A stretch of 64,000 bases of DNA from Solidesulfovibrio magneticus RS-1 (GTDB lineage Bacteria > Desulfobacterota > Desulfovibrionia > Desulfovibrionales > Desulfovibrionaceae). The stretch lies in assembly GCF_000010665.1 (NCBI RefSeq), contig NC_012796.1:3811501-3875500 (forward strand). Reading direction: 5' to 3'. Below, one piece after another: positions 36,501 to 43,298 of the stretch. How positions within the stretch are numbered: the stretch's first letter is position 1; each line of letters begins with the position of its first letter. The notes beneath the pieces were generated by a model. It had not been told where the DNA came from, did no database searches, and was given only the letters and a program-made list of their open reading frames with translations. The position numbers and the translations under genes were made by a program.

Positions 36501-39027
36501 GCTTTCCTCCCTGACCACGACCCAGATGGGTCTTTTGACGGTCACGGAAATCGCCGGATTGACCGAAACCCAGGTCGCGGCCCTGTCCACCAGCCAGATT
36601 GCCGCCCTGTCGGCCACCCAGACCGCCGCGCTGTCCACCGACGCCGTGTCCGGGCTGACCGCCGGCCAACTGGCCGCCCTGACCACCACCCAGCTGCGCC
36701 AGCTCACCGCCGTCCAGATCGGCGCGCTGTCCGAAACCCAGATGAGCGGACTGGCCACCAGCCAGATCGCCGCCCTGACCCAGACCCAGATCCGGGGCAT
36801 TTCGGCCAACGCCTTCGAAGCCATGACCGCGACCCAGATCGCCGCCCTGGCCGATACCCAGCTGACGGCCCTTAGCGCCACCCAGCTTGGCAAGCTCACC
36901 GCCACCTTCATGGCCGCTCTTAGCGCCACCCAGCTTGGCAGCCTGACCGTGACCCAGATGGCCGGGCTTGGGACCACCGCCCTGGCGAGCTTAAGCGAGA
37001 CCCAGCTCGACGCCCTGAGCACCCGGCAACTGGCCGCCCTGACCCCCACCCAGATGGCCGGGCTGACCACCAGCCAGATCAGTAGCCTCGACGCCACCCA
37101 GCTCGGCGCCCTGACCGCCACGGAAATCGGCGGCCTGACCTCCAGCCAGGTCGCGGCCCTGTCCGCCACCCAAATGGCCGCCCTGACCACCACCCAGGCC
37201 AAGGCCCTTTCCGCCACGGCCGTGGCCGGGCTGACGCAGACCCAGTTCGCGGCCCTGTCCCCCAGCCAGTTCGCCGCCCTGACCGCCACGCAAATGGCCG
37301 GGCTGACCGCCACCCAGCTGGCCGCCCTGCCCACCAGCCGCATCCAGGCGATTAACGCCACCCAGCTGGCCGCCCTGACCGCCAGCCAGATCGGCAGCCT
37401 GGCCGCCACCCAGCTGGCCGCCCTGTCCGCCGCTCAGACCGCCGCCCTGACCACGACCCAGGTGACCGGACTGACCTCCACCCAACTGGCCGCCATGGGT
37501 GAAACCCAGCTGGCCGCCCTGACCACCACCCAGATCACCAAGCTTTCGACCACGGCCGTCCCGGGCCTGACCGCCACCGCCCTGGCCGCCCTGTCCACCA
37601 AGCAGCTGGCCGCCCTGGCCGCCACCCAGCTGGCCGCCCTGACCACCACGCAAATGGCCGGACTCACCACCAGCCAGTTGCGCAACCTGACCGCCACCCA
37701 GGTGGCCGGCCTGACCGCCACGGCCGTGGGCGCGCTGTCCACCACCCAGATCGGGGCGCTTCGCAACACCCAGATCGCCGCCCTGGCCGACTCCGGCGTG
37801 GCCGGCCTGACCGCCGCCCAGATCGAAAGCCTCTCCGGCGAACAGCTGGCGGCGCTGTCCGCCGGCCAGATGGACGCCCTGTCCACCACCGCCCTGGCCG
37901 GCCTGTCCACCACGACCCTGGCCGCCCTGACCACCGCCCAGATCGCCAGCCTTTCGGCCACGGGCATGGCCGCCCTGACCACGACGCAGATCGCCAGCCT
38001 CGGCACAAGCCAGATCGCGGCCCTGTCCAAGACCGAACTCGGCGGCATGACCTCGCGCCAGGCCGCCGCCCTGACCGCCACCCAGATCGCCGGGCTGACC
38101 GCCACCCAGGTGGCCCAGCTGTCCACCTCGGCCGTGTCCGGCCTGACCGCGAGCCAGGTCGCCGGCCTGACCCTGACCCAACTGGCGGCCATGACCGCCA
38201 CCCAGATCGCGGCGCTGACGCCCACGGCCGTGGCCGGGCTGACCACCACCGAACTGGCCGCCCTGACCACCACCCAGTTCGGCAGCCTCTCGGCCACCGG
38301 CGTGGCCGGCCTGACCGCCGCCCAGATCGCGGGCCTCACCACCGATCAGGTGAAGCTGCTCTCGACCACGACCTTAAGCGGCCTGACCGCCGCCCAGACC
38401 GCCGCCCTGACCACGACCCAGTTCGCCAGCTTAAGCGCGCACCAAATCAGCGCCCTGTCCACCCTTGGCGTGGCCGGCCTCACCCCGACCCAGCTCGACG
38501 GCATGACCGAAACCCAGTTCGCCGGCCTGACCTCCAGCCAGATCGGGGCGCTGACGCCCACGGCCATCGCCTCGCTGTCCGCGGACCAGATCGCCGATCT
38601 GACCGTGACCCAGATCGACGGGCTGGAGCGGATGCAGTTGCGAGCTCTTGGCAGCGAGCAGGTGAAGGCCCTGTCCACCAGCCAGTTGGCGTCGCTGAGC
38701 ACCACCCAGATGGGCAACCTGGCCGGCACGCAGCTGACCAGCCTGACCGCCGCCCAGCTGGCGTCACTCTCCTCGACCCAGGTTGGGGCGCTCACCGCCA
38801 CCCAGCTCGGAACCATGGACGCCACCCAGATCGGTTCGCTTTCGGCCAACCAGCTGGCGGGACTGACCACCACCACGGTATCCAGGCTGTCAGCCACCAC
38901 CATCGCCCAGTTGACGACCACCGAACTGGAAGCCTTGAACGCCACCCAAATCGATGCGTTTACAACGACCCAGCTGGCCGGTATGACATCCGAGCAGCTG
39001 GCCGCCATACAAAACGCCCTGGCCTAA
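30583..39027 (+). CDS. Giant Thr/Ser-rich octapeptide-repeat protein (2814 aa)
   Basis: The GTG start at 30583 has AAGGAG 9 bases upstream. After a 16-residue lead, residues 17-2808 are 349 consecutive 8-residue units with no insertion or deletion in register. The protein then closes with IQNALA. The unit consensus is L-[T/S]-x-[T/S/D]-Q-[I/L/V/M/F]-A-[A/G/S], for example LTTTQLAA, LSATQIKG and MTATQIAA. Most units have two or three Ser/Thr, so there are probably more than 700 hydroxyl residues. There is no signal peptide, membrane helix, RTX motif or C-terminal anchor. The S/T-x-x-Q start of each unit resembles a helix N-cap, but a beta-solenoid is also possible. A GT41 glycosyltransferase gene follows 155 bp downstream. 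I do not recognise a described family. A surface, filament or structural glycoprotein is inference. Confidence 0.9.
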   Translation: MSVAPISSYSAEAIAALTTTALRSLAATDFADLLETQVEALSTVQMASLTTGQAQALTIDQLVYFSAAQFSALTKTQIAVFAEDEIAALSTTQLAGLTASDIRELTTTQIASLTTTQLAALSTTQLSAMTATQVAALSATQINALSVDQLGALTATQVKAISATAVGSLDETHLDALTTTQVKGMTATQIKSLTQEQVAGLETVQIAALSNVCVAAFTATQAASFSADQLAAFNSTQVKALSTATVAAMSPDQLACLSATQVAVLTTAQIAAIDGDMAAALTATQIGAMTGTQISSLNTTAIAALNQDQLACLTTTQITALRATWLSALSDTQAASLSETQLAAMTATQIKGLSATDMAELTTTSLAAMTTTQMAAMTATQIKGLTEVQLASLNTTQLAALSATGAAALSAGQVAALSSEQFAALSATAVAKLTTTVIASLAVTQLTALDATRISALTATQVKNLSADQVGSLSTSQVKALTATQMAGLTATAVAGLTADELAVLSTTQVKALSAAAVSQLSGEQMAALSAVQLASLTATQIKALTATDMAELTTTELASLSSTQLASLTAAALAGLSETQLAALTTTQVKGLTAAALAGLTETQFAALAATQVAALTTTQIKGLSTTAIAGLTETQFAALAATQIAALTAAQAGAVTESQLAAMTTAQLASLTVTQIAGLSMAAVDALATTQIAALTTTQVKALTATALSRLSATQMDALSATQVAVLTATQLKGLTSADAAELSAATLAALSATQVGALTTTAARGLDASQLQSLTATQIRSLSSAAVAALDETQLAALDATFIGSLSTTAVAGLTTTQIANLTTTQLSGLGTAQISALTLLQVKALSADQLGSLTTTQMARFSALQMVVITADAAAGLTSQQLAGLTATQMRGLSSTALSALSAEQMAAFSATQLAALSSGQLAGLSETDVAELTATQIAGLTATQLSGLTATALGGLSETQLAGLSASQAKGLTATQAAALSTTQLAAMPAAQVAALSAAALAALTATSLAALSETQLAALTPTQIASLTTTALAGLSSTQIAGLTTTQLSGLTAAQLAGLDPATAAGLTPTQLAALSTAQLRRLSSTALSALSAEQMAALSDTQLASLAATQIAGLTTTDMAELTASDLAAMTTSQLAALSHDAIGSLTAEQLTALSAAQLKSLTKTSGSGLDGTQTAVMTPAQIAGLSVSAVAGLTETAVRALSVTQLAALSTAQVAALSTTALAALDATQLAALSATQIKGLTTTQLAAMTSTSAAALTATQVAALTTTQLRALPAADVSALSAAQMAALSRTQLASLTAAQIAGLGSDDMAELGATQLAALTAAQFAALTATALAGMTAEQIGVLTTTQVKGLSATVVGAMNQSQLAALTTTQLAAMTTTALAGLTATGLGQLSATQLSALSASQIAAMTATAVAGLTTSQFAVLTTTQLAAMTATQIAGLTTRQAAALTTTQLAGLTPAALAGLDGVQIGSMTTTQLAGLSTSQIAALSATAVAGLTTSQVAALAPSQIAAMTATELSALSDSQIAAMTTTQMGSLTTTQLRGLSATQISDFSADQLAALSATQLAALTAASVGYLTSTQLAAMPESQIAAMTATQIAALSATALAGLSTAALAALSTTQIAAMTATQIGALTTTQVAALTTTQWGRLTATQLRGITETQAAALTPGQLAGLTPTQVAAMTGTAVAALSTTSLASLSTDQIAALDTADMAALTGSQVAALGLTQLAALKTTQIAALSTTAVAALTTTELAALAATQSAALTATQIGALTETQTAALSTTQLAALTATQLSGMSDTQVASLSFTQLAAMSASQLAALTVAGIDGFTPTKIAALSATQLAALTADQIAGLDAGQVAALTTAQLAALTTTQLRAISATGMAALTATQLGSLTATQISSLATSQIQALSSTEIAQLSTTQLAALGTAQMASLSTSAVAGLTESQLAALTTRQMTALTATQFAALTATQLSSLTTTQMGLLTVTEIAGLTETQVAALSTSQIAALSATQTAALSTDAVSGLTAGQLAALTTTQLRQLTAVQIGALSETQMSGLATSQIAALTQTQIRGISANAFEAMTATQIAALADTQLTALSATQLGKLTATFMAALSATQLGSLTVTQMAGLGTTALASLSETQLDALSTRQLAALTPTQMAGLTTSQISSLDATQLGALTATEIGGLTSSQVAALSATQMAALTTTQAKALSATAVAGLTQTQFAALSPSQFAALTATQMAGLTATQLAALPTSRIQAINATQLAALTASQIGSLAATQLAALSAAQTAALTTTQVTGLTSTQLAAMGETQLAALTTTQITKLSTTAVPGLTATALAALSTKQLAALAATQLAALTTTQMAGLTTSQLRNLTATQVAGLTATAVGALSTTQIGALRNTQIAALADSGVAGLTAAQIESLSGEQLAALSAGQMDALSTTALAGLSTTTLAALTTAQIASLSATGMAALTTTQIASLGTSQIAALSKTELGGMTSRQAAALTATQIAGLTATQVAQLSTSAVSGLTASQVAGLTLTQLAAMTATQIAALTPTAVAGLTTTELAALTTTQFGSLSATGVAGLTAAQIAGLTTDQVKLLSTTTLSGLTAAQTAALTTTQFASLSAHQISALSTLGVAGLTPTQLDGMTETQFAGLTSSQIGALTPTAIASLSADQIADLTVTQIDGLERMQLRALGSEQVKALSTSQLASLSTTQMGNLAGTQLTSLTAAQLASLSSTQVGALTATQLGTMDATQIGSLSANQLAGLTTTTVSRLSATTIAQLTTTELEALNATQIDAFTTTQLAGMTSEQLAAIQNALA
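30631..39006 (+). repeat. 349 tandem 24-bp units with a 576-bp super-period
   Basis: Coding repeat of 349 octads. A distinctive unit ending in D-[M/V/A]-A-E falls at octads 43, 67, 91, 115, 139 and 163 (bases 31639, 32215, 32791, 33367, 33943, 34519), exactly 24 octads apart. In the later part, units lacking Gln at position 5 recur at octads 241, 265, 289 and 313 (36391, 36967, 37543, 38119), again 24 apart. Basic units sit at octads 243, 267 and 291. Within each 24, the atypical units are spaced 10+7+7. The phase shifts by about six octads between octads 187 and 227. Confidence 0.85.
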
Positions 39028-39182
39028 GGCAGCAGGGCAGGTTTTGACGCCGAGGCATTTTTTCCAGGCGGCGGCCGTGACAGGCAATGGACGCAATTTC
39101 ACTCCGGAAAACGGATGTTCTCCGTAACCCTGGGCGCGAAAGTGCGTCCATGCCGCAAACATGCAAGGATTGACCACCCGCC

Positions 39183-41201
39183 ATGCTCAAAGACGTGCTG
39201 TCTCCGGCCCTGATCCAGTCCATGGTGGCGGGACTTTCCGTCCCGGACCTCATCCGCACCACGGAAACCTTCAAGCAAAGCGGCCAGCTCGCCTCGGTGG
39301 AGGCGGCCTATGCCGCCTGGGTCGCCAGCCATCCCCAGGACCCGTTGCTTTACGCCGTGTTATTCAACTATTCCGTGGCGCTGACCGACAGCGGCAAGAT
39401 CGTGGAAGCCCAGCAGGCCCTGGAACAGGCCATTGCCCTGAGTCCCGACTTCATGCCGGCCTACATCAACCTGGGCCGGGTGCTGGAACGCCAGGGCAAA
39501 ATCGGGCTGGCCATCATTCAATGGTCGGCGGCCCTGGCCCGCATGGCCGCCGTCAACCCCTCGGCCGTGTCTCACAAGGTCACGACCCTCAACCAGAGCG
39601 CCCGGGCCCTGGAAGCCGTCAGCCAGGACGATCCGGCCGAAACCATGCTGCGCGAAAGCCTGGAGCTCGACCGCGACCAGTCCGAAGTGGTGCAGCATCT
39701 GGTGGCCCTGCGCCAGCGCCAGTGCAAATGGCCCATCCTTGAACCGGGCGAGCGCTTCGACGCCGGAGTGCTGGTGCGCGGCATGTCGCCGCTGTCGGCT
39801 GGAGCCTTCACCGACGATCCGCTGTGGCAGCTGGCCCTGGCCGCCCACTACAACCGGACCGACGTGGGTTCGCCGGCCGCGACCATGACGGCTTGGCCCG
39901 GGGCGGTCCGGGAGGGCGACGCCCCGCTGCGGGTGGGCTATCTGTCCTCGGACCTGCGCGAGCACGCCGTGGGCTACCTCATGACCGAGGTGCCGGGGCT
40001 CCATGACCGCTCCCGGGTGGAAGTCTTCAGCTACTACTGCGGCGTGGACTCGCCCGACGCCATGCACGCCCATTTCCAGGCCGCAAGCGACCATTTCCGG
40101 GTCATCAGCCACTTGGACGACGCGGCGGCGGCCAAACTCATGGCCGACGACGGCATCCAGATCCTTGTCGATTTAAACGGCTACACCCGCGACGCGCGCC
40201 TCAAGCTCGTGGCCCTGCGCCCGGCCCCGATCATCGTCAACTGGCTGGGCTATCCCGGGACCATGGCCAGCCCCTACCACCACTACCTCATCGCCGACGA
40301 CTGGATCGTGCCGCCGCATAACGAGGCCTATTTCTCGGAAAAGGTGGTGCGTCTGCCCTGCTACCAGCCAAGCAACCGCTTTCGGACCGTGGCCGACCAC
40401 AAGCCCAGCCGGGCCGAGGCCGGTCTGCCCGAGGGGGCCATGGTCTTTTGCTGCTTCAACGGCGCGCACAAGATCCACCGGGCCACCTTCGACCGTTGGC
40501 TGGAGATTCTGGCCCGCGCTCCAGGGAGCGTCTTGTGGCTCCTTGGCGGCGACGAAGGGGTGAGCAAGCGTCTTTCCGACTACGCCGCAGCCAAGGGCGT
40601 CGCCCGGGAGCGGCTGGTGTTCGCCAAAAAGACCGCCAACGCCGCCCACCTGGCCCGCTATCCCCTGGCCGACCTGTTTCTGGACACCACGCCTTACGGC
40701 GCGCACACCACCGCCTCCGACGCCCTGTGGTCCGGCGTGCCGGTCCTGACCGTCAGCGGCCGATCCTTTGCCTCGCGGGTGTGCGGCAGTCTGGTGCGCG
40801 CGGCGGGGTTGCCGGAACTGGTGTGCGAAACCACCCAGGACTATGTCGAACGGGCCGTGGCCTACGGCAACGACCGGGCAAGCCTTGCCCCGTTGCGGGA
40901 GCGGCTGGCCGCCGGCAAGGATTCCTGCGTGCTTTTCGACATGCCGGGCCTGGTGCGCGGTCTGGAAGACCTTTACGAAGCCATGTGGCGCGACCATGAA
41001 GCCAGTCGTCTGCCCCGCCCGGATCTGGCCAACCTCGACGTCTATCTGGAAGTGGGCAGCGCTTTTGACCACGAAGGGACCGAGGTCCAAAACATCGCCG
41101 ACTACGAGGGCTGGTGGGCCGCCCGACTGGCCGCCCGAAACGCCCTGCGCCCCATCCCCCGCGACCGGAGACTATGCCGGGACGAGACGACATACTGGTA
41201 A
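39183..41201 (+). CDS. TPR plus GT41 (O-GlcNAc transferase/SPINDLY-like) glycosyltransferase
   Basis: A 672-residue protein. TPR-like helices occupy about residues 30-130 (NYSVALTDSGKIVEAQQALE, AYINLGRVLERQGK). The C-terminal GT41 catalytic region follows animal OGT closely. It has VGYLSSDLREHAVGYLM, whose His aligns with the OGT catalytic-region His, then ILVDLNGYTRDAR, ALRPAPIIVNWLGYPGT, VFCCFNGAHKIHRATF with the nucleotide-binding Lys, and LFLDTTPYGAHTTASDALWSGVPVLT. OGT transfers GlcNAc to Ser/Thr; bacterial GT41 members also include the HMW1C adhesin N-glycosyltransferases. The giant Thr-rich repeat protein directly upstream is the obvious candidate acceptor. The ribosome binding site is weak (AAGGA 14 bases upstream). 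Confidence 0.9.
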   Translation: MLKDVLSPALIQSMVAGLSVPDLIRTTETFKQSGQLASVEAAYAAWVASHPQDPLLYAVLFNYSVALTDSGKIVEAQQALEQAIALSPDFMPAYINLGRVLERQGKIGLAIIQWSAALARMAAVNPSAVSHKVTTLNQSARALEAVSQDDPAETMLRESLELDRDQSEVVQHLVALRQRQCKWPILEPGERFDAGVLVRGMSPLSAGAFTDDPLWQLALAAHYNRTDVGSPAATMTAWPGAVREGDAPLRVGYLSSDLREHAVGYLMTEVPGLHDRSRVEVFSYYCGVDSPDAMHAHFQAASDHFRVISHLDDAAAAKLMADDGIQILVDLNGYTRDARLKLVALRPAPIIVNWLGYPGTMASPYHHYLIADDWIVPPHNEAYFSEKVVRLPCYQPSNRFRTVADHKPSRAEAGLPEGAMVFCCFNGAHKIHRATFDRWLEILARAPGSVLWLLGGDEGVSKRLSDYAAAKGVARERLVFAKKTANAAHLARYPLADLFLDTTPYGAHTTASDALWSGVPVLTVSGRSFASRVCGSLVRAAGLPELVCETTQDYVERAVAYGNDRASLAPLRERLAAGKDSCVLFDMPGLVRGLEDLYEAMWRDHEASRLPRPDLANLDVYLEVGSAFDHEGTEVQNIADYEGWWAARLAARNALRPIPRDRRLCRDETTYW

Positions 41202-41232
41202 CATCGCCCACCCTGTCGTTCTTTCTCCCACC

Positions 41233-41298
41233 ATACGAAACAGGCGGCTTTTGACGCGAGGCTTTGCTCGCGCCAAAAGCCGCCTGTTTCGTATGGCG
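41233..41298. terminator. Long hairpin between glycosyltransferase and catalase genes
   Basis: Arms 41233-41262 and 41269-41298 match as reverse complements at 29 of 30 positions (CCATACGAAACAGGCGGC... type) around GCTTTG. It lies between convergent genes, so it may stop transcription from both sides. It is unusually long for a terminator. Confidence 0.65.
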
Positions 41299-41335
41299 AG
41301 TCGGGGGCCGACGCCCGCCATCCGGCCGACCGTCT

Positions 41336-41381
41336 CCCATGTTGGGGGTCCGGGGGGCTAAGCCCCCCGGCCGCCGGAGGC
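41336..41381 (-). repeat. GC-rich palindromic intergenic element, copy D (inverted)
   Basis: CCCATGTTGGGGGT, then CCGGGGGGC-TAA-GCCCCCCGG (41350-41370), then CCGCCGGAGGC. It reads as the reverse of copy E and lies just beyond the catalase stop. Confidence 0.75.
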
Positions 41382-41417
41382 ATCTTCTCCTCCTATATCA
41401 GCAACATACTCTCCAAA

Positions 41418-42872
41418 CTACCCCATCGCCTCTGCCACCGTCAGTCCCAAAGCCTCGGCCACGCCCTGGCCGTAGGCCGGGTCGGCCTTGGCGCAGTTTC
41501 GGATGTGGCGCAGCTTGATGTCCTTGGGGGCGTCGCCCATGGCCCGGGCGGTGTTGCCAAATAGCGCCTGCTGCTGTTCCGGGTTCATGAGCCGGAACAG
41601 CTTGCCGGGCTGGGTGTAGTAATCGTCGTCGTCCTCGCGGAAGTTCCAGTGGTCGGCCGCGCCGTTTATGGCCAGGGGCGGCTCGCGGAAGTCGGGCTGT
41701 TCCTGCCACTGGCCGTAGCTGTTGGGCTCGTAGGCCAGGGTGCTGCCGTGGTTGCCGTCCACGCGCATGGCCCCGTCGCGGTGGTAGCTCGAAACCGGGC
41801 AGCGGGCGGCGTTGACCGGGATGAGGTGGTGGTTGACGCCCAGGCGGTAACGCTGGGCGTCGCCGTAGGAGAAAAGCCGCCCTTGGAGCATTTTGTCGGG
41901 CGAGAACCCGATGCCGGGCACGACGTTGGCCGGATTGAACGCCGCCTGTTCCACGTCGGCGAAGTAGTTTTCCGGATTGCGGTTGAGTTCCAGCACGCCC
42001 ACTTCGATCAGCGGATAGTCGCCGTGGTACCAGACCTTGGTCAGGTCGAAGGGATGGTAGGGGCAGGTTTCGGCGTCTTTTTCGGGCATCACCTGAATGA
42101 ACATGGTCCAGCGCGGGAAGTTCCCGGCCTCGATGCTGTCGTAGAGGTCGCGCTGGTGGCTTTCGCGGCATTTGCCGACCAGGGCTTCGGCCTCGGCGTC
42201 GGTGAGGTTTTTGATGCCCTGCTGGGTCTTGAAGTGGAACTTCACCCAGAAGCGCTCGTTTTGGGGGCTTAAGAAGCTGAAGGTGTGGCTGCCGAAGCCG
42301 TGCATGTGGCGGTAGCTGGCCGGGATGCCCCGGTCGCTCATGACCACCGTCACCTGATGCAGGGCTTCGGGCAGGGAGGACCAGAAGTCCCAGTTGTTTT
42401 TGGCGCTGCGCATGTTGGTGCGCGGGTCGCGTTTGACGGCGTGGTTGAGGTCGGGAAACTTCAGCGGATCGCGCAGGAAAAAGACCGGCGTGTTGTTGCC
42501 GACGAGGTCCCAGTTGCCCTGCTCGGTGTAGAACTTGATGGCAAATCCCCGAATGTCGCGTTCAGCGTCAGCCGCGCCGCGCTCGCCGGCCACCGTGGAG
42601 AAGCGCACGAACAGGTCGGTCTTCTTGCCGATTGCCGAAAAGATCTTGGCCTTGGTGTAACGGGTGATGTCGTGGGTGACGGTGAAATGCCCAAACGCCC
42701 CCGAGCCTTTGGCGTGCATCCGCCGCTCGGGGATCACCTCGCGGTCGAAATGGGCGAGCTTTTCCAGGAACCAGACGTCTTGGAGCAACTGCGGCCCGCG
42801 TGGTCCGGCGGTCAGGACGTTTTGGTTGTCGACGACAGGGGCTCCGGCGTTGGTGGTCAGTTTCTTGGTCAT
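41418..42872 (-). CDS. katA: Heme catalase
   Basis: A 484-residue monofunctional (small-subunit, clade 3-like) catalase that converts hydrogen peroxide to water and oxygen in the cytoplasm. AAAAGGAGG precedes the ATG. Active-site residues are visible: the distal His in [12 protein letters not shown], Asn in [11 protein letters not shown], and the proximal heme-ligand Tyr in [15 protein letters not shown]. It begins with the typical [23 protein letters not shown] Fur-family-like operator lies 77 bp upstream, suggesting iron- or peroxide-responsive control. It is a single-gene unit flanked by repeats and a long hairpin. Confidence 0.96.
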   Translation of the reverse strand: MTKKLTTNAGAPVVDNQNVLTAGPRGPQLLQDVWFLEKLAHFDREVIPERRMHAKGSGAFGHFTVTHDITRYTKAKIFSAIGKKTDLFVRFSTVAGERGAADAERDIRGFAIKFYTEQGNWDLVGNNTPVFFLRDPLKFPDLNHAVKRDPRTNMRSAKNNWDFWSSLPEALHQVTVVMSDRGIPASYRHMHGFGSHTFSFLSPQNERFWVKFHFKTQQGIKNLTDAEAEALVGKCRESHQRDLYDSIEAGNFPRWTMFIQVMPEKDAETCPYHPFDLTKVWYHGDYPLIEVGVLELNRNPENYFADVEQAAFNPANVVPGIGFSPDKMLQGRLFSYGDAQRYRLGVNHHLIPVNAARCPVSSYHRDGAMRVDGNHGSTLAYEPNSYGQWQEQPDFREPPLAINGAADHWNFREDDDDYYTQPGKLFRLMNPEQQQALFGNTARAMGDAPKDIKLRHIRNCAKADPAYGQGVAEALGLTVAEAMG

Positions 42873-42949
42873 GGGAATGGCCTCCTTTTGGCTGGCGACG
42901 GCGGGGGAACGTTTACGTGTTGGCCGGTCCCATTGAGCGACCAGCCTTA

Positions 42950-42966
42950 TGGAAAATCATTTTCCA
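42950..42966 (-). promoter_or_regulatory. Fur/PerR-family operator-like palindrome upstream of katA
   Basis: TGGAAAATCATTTTCCA is a perfect 8-1-8 inverted repeat. It closely matches the TGAAAATnATTTTCA form described for Fur-family boxes in Desulfovibrio-type bacteria. It lies 78 bp before the katA start in a short AT-rich patch, consistent with operator-promoter overlap. The regulator itself is not in the window. Confidence 0.6.
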
Positions 42967-43298
42967 CAAACTCCCTTCCCGGTCAAGAAGAACCTGCCTC
43001 TATCGGGATTGGCCCAACTCTTCGCTCCTGTTGGCGGTTGGCCCGAGAGCGCGACCGGCCCTGCAATTTCCCGGGCAGAGCGCGGAGATGGGCAGACGCG
43101 CAACCAGCAAACACCATGGAGGGACAGGACGCTGCGCGCAAGAACGGGGAACACGAACCTTCGGGAGAGGGAGAGATACTCCATGCTTACAGGCAACAGG
43201 GGTGTTTCGTCCAGATGTTCGCAACCGTCCGCCTTGCCGGAAACGCATTTTTCGGAGAGGATTGCCACGTCAAGGAACCACCAACACGGAGGCCAGCC
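42967..43298. other. Intergenic stretch between katA and the metalloprotease gene
   Basis: About 330 bp without a supported gene. An open frame continues upstream of the protease start, but its sequence is Arg/Gln-rich and lacks a ribosome binding site. The region should hold the protease promoter; none was identified. Confidence 0.45.

Noticed and set aside
30433-36669. Long minus-strand open frames opposite the giant repeat gene, rich in GGG-Q-GG patterns or V/W/A repeats
   Set aside because: They are complement readings of the 24-bp coding repeat. Any frame opposite such a repeat stays open; none has a ribosome binding site or a start at a natural boundary.
30631-39006. CRISPR-like or satellite DNA explanation of the 24-bp periodicity
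   Set aside because: Units vary freely at third codon positions while the protein pattern is kept, there are no spacers, and a single frame of 2814 codons is intact with a good ribosome binding site. The repeat is coding.
30583-41201. HMW1A/HMW1C-type N-glycosylation as the main explanation for the repeat protein and GT41 pair
   Set aside because: Asn is rare in the octads and only a few N-x-S/T sequons occur, whereas Ser/Thr dominate every unit. O-linked modification fits better, though it remains unproven.
43215-43298. Earlier ATG start for the metalloprotease
   Set aside because: No Shine-Dalgarno motif, and the added residues are Arg/Pro-rich and do not form a signal peptide. The GTG at 43299 has GGAGG at ideal spacing.
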